A DNA stretch of 49,334 nucleotides from Rhodobacter maris (GTDB taxonomy: Bacteria > Pseudomonadota > Alphaproteobacteria > Rhodobacterales > Rhodobacteraceae), in contig NZ_OBMT01000014.1 in the NCBI RefSeq assembly GCF_900217815.1, positions 45,571-94,904 of the forward strand. Direction: 5' to 3'. Numbering within the stretch: position 1 is the first letter of the stretch; every line of letters begins with the position of its first letter. Below, in pieces: positions 1 through 8,002 of the stretch. Both the position numbers and the translations under genes were made by a program. The notes under the pieces were generated by a model that saw only the letters and a program-made list of their open reading frames with translations, was not told the DNA's origin and searched no databases.

Positions 1-16
1 TGGCGCCAAAAGCAAC

Positions 17-39
17 AGGCCGCCCGGGAGGGGCGGCCT
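17..39 (-). terminator. Rho-independent terminator of pilin copy 1
   Basis: AGGCCGCCC and GGGCGGCCT form a 9-bp stem around a 5-base loop. On the minus strand the stem is followed by a T-rich stretch (GTTGCTTTTGG). It lies just after the stop of the small gene at 62-280. Confidence 0.75.
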
Positions 40-61
40 GGGCAATGGATGATCGCGGCAA

Positions 62-280
62 TTATTCCGCGGCGGTTTCGGTCGCGTCGAAGGTGCTCTT
101 GACCGAGGCGCTGGAAATGTAGGTGTCGATCTTGCCGGTCAGCTGGCCGGTGCTCGAGCGCACGAGGGTGAGCGCGGCGGCGCCGAGGCCGACGACGGCG
201 GCGGTCAGCACGACCCAGTCGACGGTGACGGCGCCGTCTTCTTCGGTGCGGAGTTTGCGGGCGATCTTGAAGAACTTCAT
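62..280 (-). CDS. Flp-like (class III) pilin-type protein, copy 1
   Basis: This 72-residue protein has a short basic leader (MKFFKIARKLRTEEDG), one hydrophobic helix at about residues 17-40, and a polar tail rich in Ser, Thr and Ala. The order Gly-Ala-Val-Thr-Val-Asp-Trp followed by a hydrophobic stretch resembles the Flp/TadE prepilin site, where TadV-type peptidases cut after Gly. The usual Glu-Tyr pair is Asp-Trp here. Such proteins are thought to be processed and assembled into thin adhesive pili, but no tad genes are visible here. The start is set by AGGAGA eight bases upstream. A longer open frame to 427 is not needed. It differs from copy 2 at one residue (Ile/Val). The pilin role is an inference from architecture; a small membrane-anchored protein of other function is possible. 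Confidence 0.7.
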   Translation of the reverse strand: MKFFKIARKLRTEEDGAVTVDWVVLTAAVVGLGAAALTLVRSSTGQLTGKIDTYISSASVKSTFDATETAAE

Positions 281-468
281 CTGGTCTCTCCTGAGTTCTG
301 GGCGTTTGAATTCCGGGGCTCCGCGGTGCTGCCAGCTCTGACCTTGGCGCCGTGCCTCGCGGGATGCCCTTGTTATCGCTGCGAATCGTGGCTCGAATGG
401 GGCGGTTTCGGTGTTTCTTCTGGGCATCTCCGAGCGCCGGAAAGCCCCGTGTGGGCGCCAAAAGCAAC

Positions 469-491
469 AGGCCGCCCGGGAGGGGCGGCCT
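469..491 (-). terminator. Rho-independent terminator of pilin copy 2
   Basis: This is the same 9-bp GC stem (AGGCCGCCC/GGGCGGCCT) and T-rich tail as at 17-39. It sits between the two pilin genes, so transcription of copy 2 should mostly stop before copy 1. Confidence 0.75.
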
Positions 492-513
492 GGGCAATGG
501 ATGATCGCGGCAA

Positions 514-732
514 TTATTCCGCGGCGGTTTCGGTCGCGTCGAAGGTGCTCTTGACCGAGGCGCTGGAGACATAGGTGTCGATCTTGCCGGTCAGCTGGCC
601 GGTGCTCGAGCGCACGAGGGTGAGCGCGGCGGCGCCGAGGCCGACGACGGCGGCGGTCAGCACGACCCAGTCAACGGTGACGGCGCCGTCTTCTTCGGTG
701 CGGAGTTTGCGGGCGATCTTGAAGAATTTCAT
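514..732 (-). CDS. Flp-like (class III) pilin-type protein, copy 2
   Basis: This is a 72-residue twin of the protein at 62-280, identical except Val for Ile in the tail (YVSSA against YISSA). It has the same basic leader, the same Gly-Ala-Val-Thr-Val-Asp-Trp processing-type motif, and a single hydrophobic helix. AGGAGA precedes the ATG. It lies upstream of copy 1 in transcription order, with a terminator between them, so the two are separate units rather than a simple operon. Near-identical tandem pilin genes are common in Flp loci (known of the family). Whether both are expressed cannot be seen. Confidence 0.7.
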   Translation of the reverse strand: MKFFKIARKLRTEEDGAVTVDWVVLTAAVVGLGAAALTLVRSSTGQLTGKIDTYVSSASVKSTFDATETAAE

Positions 733-804
733 CTGGTCTCTCCTGGTTCCGGGGCTCCGCGGTGCTGCCAGCTCTGACCTTGGCTCCGTGCCTCGCGGGA
801 TGCC

Positions 805-1120
805 TTCAATCTCTTGTTCAAACGTGGCGGGATTGGGGCGCGCAGGCGGAAATTTCAGGATTTGTTAAGCGGCCTCGAAAGCGTGATGGCTTTTGAATTA
901 AAACGGTTTTGTCGGGCCATCTCCGCGGGTGACCGCTGTTTCGGCCTCCCGCTGCGGTGGCAAGGCCCCGTGCGGGGCCGACTTTCGCGCCACAGTGACG
1001 CGCCGATCTTCCCGTCGTGGGCGCGTTTTCCTTTTGAGTCCGCGTGATTTTGACCGATAACGGAGAAAACGGGCGCAGACCCGCACAGAGCAGTGATCAA
1101 CCAGAACGGACAGGGCGCCG
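805..1120. other. Gene-free stretch between pilin gene and transglycosylase
   Basis: About 315 bases without a convincing gene. It must hold the minus-strand promoter of the pilin gene and the plus-strand promoter of the transglycosylase, because the two genes diverge. The AT-richer part at about 855-905 is the likely regulatory core, but I see no clear hexamer pair or palindrome. Confidence 0.5.
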
Positions 1121-1996
1121 ATGCGTCGGATACGGGCATTCATTCTCGCGATCTGCGCGGCCATTCTGGCCGTGCCGGGGGCGGTCTTCGCCGAGACCGG
1201 GCCGACGGTGCATCATTTCACGCCGAAGCGGGTCTTGCCGCCGAAACAGGGCCAGACCCGGTTTCTGACGATCCAGATCGATCCGGAAGAGCAGATGCGC
1301 GCGCTCGCGGCGCAGGCCGCCAAACCTTTCGCACCACTCACCGCCACGCCGCCTCCTGCATCCGTTGCGGCTGGCGGCGGCGGGGCGCGGGCCCAGGATG
1401 GCGCGTCGGCTTCCTATGCCTGGTATTGGAGCGCGGTCTCTCCGGCGCTCGGTGACCGGGCCGGACGGTTCCAGAAAGCCATCGATGCGCTGGCCTCGGG
1501 GCCGGGGGGGCAGAGCGTGCGTGCGCCGCGGCTCGACCGTCTTCAGGCCATCGCGATGAACCATGGTCGCGAGATCCTGACCGCAACGATCGGCACCGAG
1601 GTCTCTCCCGCACTAGTGCTCGCGGTGATCTCGACCGAGTCGGGCGGGCGCGCCGATGCCGTTTCGCATTCCGGCGCAGTGGGGCTGATGCAGCTCATTC
1701 CGGCCACGGCAGCCCGCTTTTCTGTCGATGACAGCACCGATCCGGGCCAGAACATCCAGGGTGGGGTGGCCTATCTGGACTGGTTGATGAAGGAATTCGA
1801 CCGCGATCCGCTGATGGTGATCGCCGCCTACAATGCCGGGGAAAACGCGGTGAAGGGCGCGGGCGGCGTGCCGCCCTATGCCGAGACACGCGATTACGTG
1901 CCCAAGGTGCTCGCCGCCTGGCAGGTGGCGCGCGGGCTCTGCCTGAGCCCCCCCGAGCTTGTCACCGATGGCTGTGTCTTCGCGGTGAAAGGGTAG
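1121..1996 (+). CDS. Lytic transglycosylase, SLT domain, exported
   Basis: This 291-residue protein probably cleaves the MurNAc-GlcNAc bond of peptidoglycan in the periplasm, leaving 1,6-anhydro-MurNAc ends. Residues 1-24 form a signal peptide ending Ala-Val-Phe-Ala. A low-complexity Ala/Pro/Gly linker spans about 65-100. The SLT (Slt70-type, GH23) domain covers about 150-280. The catalytic Glu is E173 in ISTESGG, followed by the family motifs GLMQLIP (188-194) and AYNAGENAV (236-244). The linker and modest size fit a free periplasmic enzyme rather than a lipoprotein. The stop is two bases before the next gene, so the two are probably co-transcribed. The family call is firm; the physiological partner is unknown. 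Confidence 0.92.
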   Translation: MRRIRAFILAICAAILAVPGAVFAETGPTVHHFTPKRVLPPKQGQTRFLTIQIDPEEQMRALAAQAAKPFAPLTATPPPASVAAGGGGARAQDGASASYAWYWSAVSPALGDRAGRFQKAIDALASGPGGQSVRAPRLDRLQAIAMNHGREILTATIGTEVSPALVLAVISTESGGRADAVSHSGAVGLMQLIPATAARFSVDDSTDPGQNIQGGVAYLDWLMKEFDRDPLMVIAAYNAGENAVKGAGGVPPYAETRDYVPKVLAAWQVARGLCLSPPELVTDGCVFAVKG

Positions 1997-1998
1997 GA

Positions 1999-3432
1999 AT
2001 GCGCGACGCAAAACCGCTGGTGCTCGATGTCGATGGCACCTTCCTGCGCACCGATCTGCTCTACGAGGGCTTCTGGGCGGGGCTCGGGCGGACTCCGCTG
2101 ACCACGTTGCGCATCGTCGCGGCGCATGTCTCGGATCCGGCCCGGCTGAAAGCGGCGCTCGCCCGGGCGGTGCCGCTGCGCACCGATCTGATGCCGGTGA
2201 ACCCGGCGCTCGCCGAAGTGGCCGCAGAGGCCCAGGCCGAGGGGCGCGAGGTCTGCCTCGCCTCCGCCTCCGATCGCGCCCTCGTGGCGCCGCTTGCCGC
2301 GCAACACGGGCTTTCGCCGCGTGTCTTCGCCAGTGACGGAAGGGTGAACCTGAAAGGCGCCGCGAAGGCCGGGGCGCTCGTTGCGGCCTTTGGCCCGCGA
2401 GGATTTCTCTATGCAGGCAACGAGGCGGCCGACATGGCCGTCTGGGCGCATGCCGAAACCGCCATCGTCATGGGCAGGGTGCCTGCAACCTCGGCTTTGC
2501 CGGCGCGTGGCATCGGTGTGGTCAATCTGCCCGGCGGATGGGAGATCAAGGCGCTCTGGAAGGCAGTTCGTCCACATCAATGGGTCAAGAACGTGCTCCT
2601 GATCCTGCCGCTGATCGCTGCGCATCGGTTCGACCTTGCAACGCTGGTGCCGATTTTGGTTGGCATGATCGCGTTCTCCTTCGCCGCTTCGGCGATCTAT
2701 ATCGTCAATGATCTGCTCGACCTTGAGGCGGATCGGCTGCATCCGACGAAATGCCGCCGTCCTTTTGCCTCCGGCGCGGTGCCGATCAGGGTGGGGATGC
2801 TGGCTTTTGCGGTGCTAGCGTGCACCGCGCTTGGTCTCGCCGTGACGCTCAACGGGGCATTCCTTGGCGTCATCGCGCTCTATATGCTCACTTCGCTGGC
2901 CTATTCGCTCAGGCTCAAGCGGATGCGCTGGGTCGATATCGCCACGCTGGCGAGCCTCTACACGATCCGCGTTGTCGCGGGGGCGGCGGCGGGGGCTGTC
3001 GATGTTTCGGTCTACATGCTGATCTTCATCTTCCCGATCTTCATCAGCCTGGGGTGTGTCAAACGCCTCACCGAACTCACATTGGCCACCAATGACGAGC
3101 GCCTGCCCGGGCGCGGCTATGGCCGGCCCGACCGGGGTGATCTGCTCAATGTCGCTGGGCTTGGCGTGTTCGGCGCGCTCGCGATCTTCTTTCTTTATTC
3201 CGTTTCCGATCAGGGCCGCGCGCTCTACCCCGACACCTGGCTTTTGTGGCTGGCGATGGTGCCGATGGGGGGATGGCTCATCCGCATGGTGGCGCTCGGC
3301 TGGTACGGCAAGCAGGATTACGACCCGATCGTTTTCGCGCTGAAGGACAAGTTCGGCCTCGGCATCCTGATGCTGACCCTGAGCCTGATGTTCTGGGGGG
3401 CAGGGCTCTGGGCGCAATGGTTCGGGGGCTGA
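1999..3432 (+). CDS. HAD domain fused to UbiA-family prenyltransferase
   Basis: This 477-residue membrane protein has two parts. Residues 1-190 are a HAD-like hydrolase with the phosphatase motif DVDGT (10-14). Residues 195-477 are a UbiA-type prenyltransferase with about eight to nine membrane segments and the Mg-prenyl-diphosphate motif NDLLDLEAD starting at N237. The YSLRLKR...DIATLASLY and KRLTEL stretches resemble decaprenyl-phosphate phosphoribosyltransferase-like members of the family. The fusion could couple transfer to a polyprenyl phosphate with removal of a phosphate (inference). The real substrates are not determinable from sequence. It sits two bases after the transglycosylase, which hints at envelope glycan work. 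A role in quinone or heme synthesis is less likely given the fused phosphatase. Confidence 0.8.
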   Translation: MRDAKPLVLDVDGTFLRTDLLYEGFWAGLGRTPLTTLRIVAAHVSDPARLKAALARAVPLRTDLMPVNPALAEVAAEAQAEGREVCLASASDRALVAPLAAQHGLSPRVFASDGRVNLKGAAKAGALVAAFGPRGFLYAGNEAADMAVWAHAETAIVMGRVPATSALPARGIGVVNLPGGWEIKALWKAVRPHQWVKNVLLILPLIAAHRFDLATLVPILVGMIAFSFAASAIYIVNDLLDLEADRLHPTKCRRPFASGAVPIRVGMLAFAVLACTALGLAVTLNGAFLGVIALYMLTSLAYSLRLKRMRWVDIATLASLYTIRVVAGAAAGAVDVSVYMLIFIFPIFISLGCVKRLTELTLATNDERLPGRGYGRPDRGDLLNVAGLGVFGALAIFFLYSVSDQGRALYPDTWLLWLAMVPMGGWLIRMVALGWYGKQDYDPIVFALKDKFGLGILMLTLSLMFWGAGLWAQWFGG

Positions 3433-3514
3433 GGGCGCGGGCCCGCCGCAAGATCCGTCATATTCGCGTCGGGCGCATCGTGCTAGGATGATCCCCTGTC
3501 CGAGGAGCATAGCC

Positions 3515-4285
3515 ATGTCTGATCACGGTCTTCCCTGCTGGTTCGAGCTTTCCGTTCCCGATCTGGACGCCGCGCAGGAATTCTACGCGCCGCTGATGGG
3601 CTGGGACTGGTCGAGCGCGGGAATGGAGGGGCTCGATTATCGCCTCGCCAGCGCCGGCAAGGACATGGTGGCCGGGGGCTTTCCACTCTCCGAATGCCCG
3701 CCCGGCACGCCGCCGAACTGGATGATCTATATCGCGGTCGACGATGTCGACGCGACGGCGAAGCTCGCCGAAGAGCTGAGTGGCAAGGTCTGGAAAGCGC
3801 CTGCCGATATTCCCGGCACCGGCCGATTCGCAGTTTTGGGAGATCCGCAAGGCGCGGTCTTCGGCATTCTGAAGACCCTGCCGATGGACCCGCCGCCCGA
3901 AGGCGGCGCCTGGAACCAGCGCGCCACCGGCCATGGTACCTGGCTTGAGTTGATGTCGTCTGATCCTCGCGCCAGCCTGGAATTCTACCGCAAGCTCTTT
4001 GACTGGCGCCGCGATGCGGATTTCGACATCGGGCCTCTGGGGCAATATTACGTCTTCGCCCATCGCGGTGTGCAGATCGGCGGCATGATGGGGCTCGGCC
4101 CTGCGCCGGTCTCCAACTGGCTCGCCTATTTCGGTGTGAACGCGCTCGATGCGGCCATTGCGCAGGTGAAGGCCGCAGGCGGTGTGCTCCTCAACGGCCC
4201 GGTGGAAGTGCCCGGCCCCGCCTTTGTCGCCACGCTGCGCGACCCGCAGGGCGCGCATTTCGCGCTTGTCGCGCCCAAACGCTAG
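3515..4285 (+). CDS. VOC-superfamily protein with two glyoxalase-like domains
   Basis: This 256-residue cytoplasmic protein has two tandem vicinal-oxygen-chelate domains (about 5-115 and 128-250). Both begin with the typical pattern of Trp-x-Glu-Leu and a DAQEFYAPLMGW-type or SLEFYRKLFDW helix, and both end with a DPQGA strand. Such two-domain proteins may be dioxygenases, glyoxalase-like enzymes or antibiotic-binding proteins. The substrate is not clear, and many members have lost metal ligands. I start at the ATG preceded by GAGGAG rather than the upstream in-frame ATG at 3488. It is flanked by the UbiA fusion and valS in the same direction, with no sign of functional linkage. Confidence 0.8.
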   Translation: MSDHGLPCWFELSVPDLDAAQEFYAPLMGWDWSSAGMEGLDYRLASAGKDMVAGGFPLSECPPGTPPNWMIYIAVDDVDATAKLAEELSGKVWKAPADIPGTGRFAVLGDPQGAVFGILKTLPMDPPPEGGAWNQRATGHGTWLELMSSDPRASLEFYRKLFDWRRDADFDIGPLGQYYVFAHRGVQIGGMMGLGPAPVSNWLAYFGVNALDAAIAQVKAAGGVLLNGPVEVPGPAFVATLRDPQGAHFALVAPKR

Positions 4286-4360
4286 GGCAAACCGTCTCGG
4301 AGGCTTTTCCTTGCAGGGCGCGCGCGCTAAAGAGCGTCAAGCCCCGAAAGGACACGACCG

Positions 4361-7237
4361 ATGACGATGGAAAAGACCTTTGACGCGCGCGAGGCCGAGC
4401 CGCGGCTCTATGCGAAATGGGAACAGGCGGGCGCCTTCAAGGCGGGCGCCAATGCCTCGCGCCCGGAAACCTTCTGCATCATGATCCCGCCGCCGAACGT
4501 AACGGGCGCGCTCCATGTCGGCCATGCTTTCAACAACACGGTGCAAGACATCCTCGTGCGCTGGCACCGGATGCGCGGCTTTGACACGCTGTGGCAGCCG
4601 GGGCAGGACCATGCGGGCATCGCCACCCAGCTGATGGTGGAAAAGGAACTGGCCAAGACCCAACAGCCGAGCCGCGCCGAACTGGGCCGCGAGGCGTTTT
4701 TGGAAAAGGTCTGGGAGTGGAAGGGCAAATACGGCTCGACCATCATCAACCAGCTCAAACGCCTTGGTTCGTCCTGCGACTGGTCGCGCAACGCCTTCAC
4801 CATGTCGGGCGCGCCGGGGGCTCCCGAGGGCGAGGAAGGCAACTTCCATGACGCGGTGATCAAGGTCTTTGTCGAGATGTACAACAAGGGGCTCATCTAC
4901 CGCGGCAAGCGGCTGGTGAACTGGGACCCCCATTTCGAGACCGCGATCTCTGACCTCGAAGTCGAGAATATCGAGGTGTCGGGCCATATGTGGCACTTCA
5001 AATACCCGCTCGCCGGGGGCGCGACTTACGAATACGTCGAGAAGGACGAAGACGGCACCATCACCTTCCGCGAGACGCGCGACTATATCTCCATCGCCAC
5101 CACCCGCCCCGAGACGATGCTGGGGGATGGCGCGGTGGCGGTGCATCCGTCTGATGAACGCTATGCGCCGATTGTCGGCATGCTCTGCGAGATCCCTGTC
5201 GGGCCTAAAGAGCATCGCCGCCTGATTCCGATCATCACCGATGAATATCCCGACCCGACCTTTGGCTCGGGCGCAGTGAAGATCACCGGCGCGCATGATT
5301 TCAACGACTATCAGGTCGCCAAACGCGGCGGTCTTCCGATGTATCGGCTGATGGATACCAAGGGTGCGATGCGCGCCGATGGCGCGCGCTACGAGGACTG
5401 CGCGCAGCGCGCGATGGACATCTCCAAGGGGGCAAGTTTCACCGAAGCCGAGATCGACACGCTGAACCTGATCCCCGAAGAGCTGCGCGGGCTTGACCGG
5501 CTGGAGGCGCGCAAGGCGGTGGTCGCCCAGATCAACGCCGAGGGGCTCGCGGTGATGACCAAGGCCACGGTCAAGGACGCGGAGGGCAACGAGGTCGAGA
5601 CGCTGGTTCCCTATGTCGAGAACAAGCCGATCATGCAGCCCTTTGGCGACCGTTCCAAGGTCGTGATCGAGCCGATGCTGACCGACCAATGGTATGTCGA
5701 CGCCGAAAAGGTCGTTGGCCCGGCACTTGAGGCCGTGCGCGAAGGCCGCACCAAGATCATGCCCGAAGCGGGCGAGAAGACCTATTACCATTGGCTGGAA
5801 AACATCGAGCCCTGGTGCATCTCCCGCCAGCTCTGGTGGGGGCATCAGATTCCGGTGTGGTATGATGAAGAGGGCAATCACTACTGTGCCCCCTCCGAGG
5901 CGGAAGCGCAGGCGATGGTGCCCGGCAAAGCGCTCACCCGCGACCCGGATGTGCTCGACACCTGGTTCTCCTCGGGGCTCTGGCCGATCGGCACGCTCGG
6001 CTGGCCGAACTGGGACGAGACGACCTCGAAATATTTCCCCACCGATGTGCTGGTGACGGGCTTCGACATCCTGTTCTTCTGGGTTGCGCGGATGATGATG
6101 ATGCAGCTGGCGGTGACGGGCAAAATCCCGTTCCACACCGTTTACCTGCATCAGCTCGTGCGCGACGAGAAGGGCAAGAAAATGTCGAAAACGGCGGGCA
6201 ATGTGATCGACCCGCTGGAAATCATTGATGAATACGGCGCCGATGCGCTGCGCTTCACCAATGCCTCGATGGCGGCGATTGGCGGCGTGCTGAAGCTCTC
6301 GAAAGACCGCATCGCGGGCTATCGCAACTTCGGCACCAAGATCTGGAACGCCACCCGCTTTGCCGAGATGAATGGCGTGTTCGAGGGCCCCGCCGCCGCG
6401 GGCGTGCCCGTGGCCAGCCACACCGTGAACAAATGGATCATCGGTGAGACCGCAAAAGTGCGCGAAACCGTGGATGCGGCGTTTGAAAGCTACCGCTTCA
6501 ACGATGCGGCAAACGCGCTTTACGCCTTTGTCTGGGGCAAGGTTTGCGATTGGTATGTCGAATTCGCCAAGCCGCTCTTTGACACCGAACACGCCGCGGA
6601 AACCCGCGCCACGATGCGCTGGGTGCTCGATCAGGCCTATATCCTGCTCCATCCAATCATGCCCTTCATCACCGAGGAACTCTGGGGGCTGACCGGAGAT
6701 CGCGCCAAGATGCTCGTCCATGCCGACTGGCCGGGCTATGGCGCGGAGCTTGTCGATACGGACGCCGACCGCGAGATGAACTGGGTGATCGGGCTGATCG
6801 AGGAGATCCGCTCAAGCCGGGCGCAGATGGGCGTGCCGGTGGCGGCAAAGCTGCCGATGACGCTGGCCGAGGCCGACGCGGCCGCGCGCACAGCGCTTGC
6901 GCAAAACGAGGCGCTGATCTTGCGGCTTGCGCGGATCGAGGCAATCACCGAGGGCGCCGTTGCCAAGGGCTCGATCTCGATCCCGGCGCCGGGCGCGCTG
7001 TTCGGGCTGCCGCTCGAAGGGGTGATTGACGTGGCCGCCGAGAAGGCGCGGCTTTCGAAATCCCTCGCCAAGGTGGAGAAGGAAGCCGCTGGGCTGAAAG
7101 CGCGGTTCGCGAACCCGAAATTCGTGGCCAATGCCGCGGAAGAGGTGATCGAGGAGGCACGCGCCAACCTCGCCGCGCGCGCGGAAGAGGCCGAAAAGAT
7201 CGGCGCGGCACTCAAGCGGCTCGCGGAACTGGGCTGA
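4361..7237 (+). CDS. valS: Valyl-tRNA synthetase
   Basis: This 958-residue class I aminoacyl-tRNA synthetase charges tRNA-Val in the cytoplasm and edits mischarged Thr. The nucleotide-binding signatures are [11 protein letters not shown] (HVGH at 52-55) and KMSKT (607-611, the KMSKS equivalent). The CP1 editing domain lies at about 190-440, with [10 protein letters not shown] at its entry. The C-terminal part holds the anticodon-binding domain and a coiled-coil tail (about 890-958), typical of bacterial ValRS. Length fits the family. It reads from ATG 4361 after a weak AAAGGA-type site. It ends in a GC-rich hairpin linked to a dispersed repeat. No T-box or other leader signal is visible. Confidence 0.98.
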   Translation: MTMEKTFDAREAEPRLYAKWEQAGAFKAGANASRPETFCIMIPPPNVTGALHVGHAFNNTVQDILVRWHRMRGFDTLWQPGQDHAGIATQLMVEKELAKTQQPSRAELGREAFLEKVWEWKGKYGSTIINQLKRLGSSCDWSRNAFTMSGAPGAPEGEEGNFHDAVIKVFVEMYNKGLIYRGKRLVNWDPHFETAISDLEVENIEVSGHMWHFKYPLAGGATYEYVEKDEDGTITFRETRDYISIATTRPETMLGDGAVAVHPSDERYAPIVGMLCEIPVGPKEHRRLIPIITDEYPDPTFGSGAVKITGAHDFNDYQVAKRGGLPMYRLMDTKGAMRADGARYEDCAQRAMDISKGASFTEAEIDTLNLIPEELRGLDRLEARKAVVAQINAEGLAVMTKATVKDAEGNEVETLVPYVENKPIMQPFGDRSKVVIEPMLTDQWYVDAEKVVGPALEAVREGRTKIMPEAGEKTYYHWLENIEPWCISRQLWWGHQIPVWYDEEGNHYCAPSEAEAQAMVPGKALTRDPDVLDTWFSSGLWPIGTLGWPNWDETTSKYFPTDVLVTGFDILFFWVARMMMMQLAVTGKIPFHTVYLHQLVRDEKGKKMSKTAGNVIDPLEIIDEYGADALRFTNASMAAIGGVLKLSKDRIAGYRNFGTKIWNATRFAEMNGVFEGPAAAGVPVASHTVNKWIIGETAKVRETVDAAFESYRFNDAANALYAFVWGKVCDWYVEFAKPLFDTEHAAETRATMRWVLDQAYILLHPIMPFITEELWGLTGDRAKMLVHADWPGYGAELVDTDADREMNWVIGLIEEIRSSRAQMGVPVAAKLPMTLAEADAAARTALAQNEALILRLARIEAITEGAVAKGSISIPAPGALFGLPLEGVIDVAAEKARLSKSLAKVEKEAAGLKARFANPKFVANAAEEVIEEARANLAARAEEAEKIGAALKRLAELG

Positions 7238-7244
7238 CGGGGAA

Positions 7245-7313
7245 GGGGGGCGCTGCCCCCCTTGCCCGCTCCGGGCACTTCACTCCCCGGGGATATTTGC
7301 GCAAAGTCGAAGG
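7245..7313. repeat. Hairpin-plus-tail dispersed repeat, copy A
   Basis: A 7-bp stem GGGGGGC/GCCCCCC (7245-7261, loop GCT) is followed after 23 bases by a 29-base tail starting CCCCGGGGATATTTGCGC. The same layout recurs at 25831-25878. It lies directly after valS and may act as its transcript end. It looks like a genome-wide intergenic repeat of this lineage, but only two copies fall in the window. Confidence 0.6.
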
Positions 7314-7343
7314 GGCCTTGCCTTCGGGGTGGCGCCGTGCGGC

Positions 7344-7775
7344 TCAGACCGCGCGGTCGAGCTTCGTGCTCAGGTGAATGAGGCTCTCGGAGCTTTTCAC
7401 CCCCTGCATCTCGCCGATCTGATCGAGCACGCCGTCAAGCTGCGCAGTGGAGTTCGAGGCGACCTGTAACAGCAGGTCGATTCGCCCCGATGTCGTGGAG
7501 ATCCGTTCCACCTCCGGAATGCCCTTCAGCCGGCTCAGGATTGCGGCCTGTGCGCGCGGCTCGACCATCAGCAAAACCGTGGCCCTGAGCCGGCCCGCCC
7601 GCGCTGCCTCCCCCAGTTTCACCGTGTAACCCGCGATCACCCCGCTCACTTCCAGCCGCTCGAGTCGTGCCTGAATCGTCGAGCGCGCGACCTTGAGTTT
7701 GCGCGCCAAAGTGGCCAGCGAAATCCGCGCATCGCCCGAGAGCAGGCCGAGGATTGCCTTGTCGAGGTCGTCCAT
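7344..7775 (-). CDS. Lrp/AsnC-family regulator next to the decarboxylase
   Basis: This 143-residue transcription factor has an N-terminal winged helix-turn-helix (about 3-60, recognition helix around VARSTIQARLERLE) and a RAM effector-binding domain (about 66-140, GRIDLLLQV core). Lrp-type proteins form octamers and sense amino acids. It is divergent from the ornithine/lysine decarboxylase across 227 bases that hold a CCGAA-TTT-TTCGG palindrome. The likely job is control of that gene and of itself by a basic amino acid (inference from context). The ATG at 7775 fits the usual family start. It ends in a region between two convergent genes with a dispersed repeat. Confidence 0.9.
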   Translation of the reverse strand: MDDLDKAILGLLSGDARISLATLARKLKVARSTIQARLERLEVSGVIAGYTVKLGEAARAGRLRATVLLMVEPRAQAAILSRLKGIPEVERISTTSGRIDLLLQVASNSTAQLDGVLDQIGEMQGVKSSESLIHLSTKLDRAV

Positions 7776-7792
7776 TTTACAGCACCGTCAGA

Positions 7793-7845
7793 TTGACCGA
7801 ATTTTTCGGCATTATAACGACGTTTCGACGTATTTCTACTCTTTA
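7793..7845. promoter_or_regulatory. Operator/promoter region between lrp-type gene and decarboxylase
   Basis: CCGAA-TTT-TTCGG (7797-7809) is a perfect inverted repeat. It is followed by ATTATAAC and two GACGT direct repeats at about 7818-7832. On the minus strand the same patch reads TATAAT (7811-7816), a good -10 for the regulator. On the plus strand TTGACC (7793) and TATAAC (7813) are 14 bases apart, which is short. The palindrome overlapping both promoters fits autoregulation by the Lrp-type protein. Confidence 0.5.
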
Positions 7846-7856
7846 GATCGGTGAAA

Positions 7857-7928
7857 ATGTGCCCCATATCGCGCATCCTGAGAAGACAGGAAAAGGGCGG
7901 CTCATACGCACCTGGCCTGGTTGGTTGA
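7857..7928 (+). CDS. Possible 23-codon leader peptide of the decarboxylase
   Basis: A short open frame ATG...TGA encodes MCPISRILRRQEKGGSYAPG plus three residues. It lies in the decarboxylase leader before the structured part. It has Arg and Lys clustered at residues 6-13, and only a weak ribosome binding site (GATCGGTG). Leader peptides control the ornithine decarboxylase gene speF in enterobacteria, so the position is suggestive. The peptide is not recognisable and may be chance. Confidence 0.25.
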   Translation: MCPISRILRRQEKGGSYAPGLVG

Positions 7929-8000
7929 AACGCTGTAAGCGTCTCCCGACCCGTAAAGCCGGGGCAAGAGGTGGCTGCAATTCTGTTGGCGAGGAGAAGC
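7900..8000 (+). ncRNA. Structured 5' leader of the decarboxylase (speF-type candidate)
   Basis: The long untranslated stretch before the decarboxylase holds a small hairpin CGCT-GTA-AGCG at about 7931 and a second one, CCCG...CGGG, around 7946-7963. These are followed by an unusually non-coding-like run up to the ribosome binding site GAGGAG. Alphaproteobacterial ornithine decarboxylase genes are known to carry a conserved leader motif named speF. Position and gene fit, but I cannot confirm the consensus from memory. Confidence 0.45.
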
Positions 8001-8002
8001 CG

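Larger units (their letters stand above)
2..368. repeat. Left copy of a tandem duplication carrying a pilin gene
   Basis: This stretch is repeated almost base for base at 454-804. It covers a terminator, the complete small gene and its ribosome binding site. The copies are collinear to 292/744. The left copy then carries about 18 extra bases, and identity resumes (311-368 against 747-804). The few differences inside the gene suggest a recent duplication or ongoing gene conversion. Confidence 0.9.
454..804. repeat. Right copy of the tandem pilin-gene duplication
   Basis: This is the second copy of the unit described at 2-368. Gene, terminator and ribosome binding site are all duplicated, so each copy can be expressed and terminated on its own. 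Confidence 0.9.

Noticed and set aside
281-427. N-terminal extension of pilin copy 1
   Set aside because: The extension is absent in copy 2, and the good ribosome binding site lies before the shorter start.
4337-6721. Long open frame antisense to valS
   Set aside because: It mirrors valS in a GC-rich gene with strong codon bias, has no ribosome binding site, and encodes a repetitive His/Arg-rich sequence with no domain.
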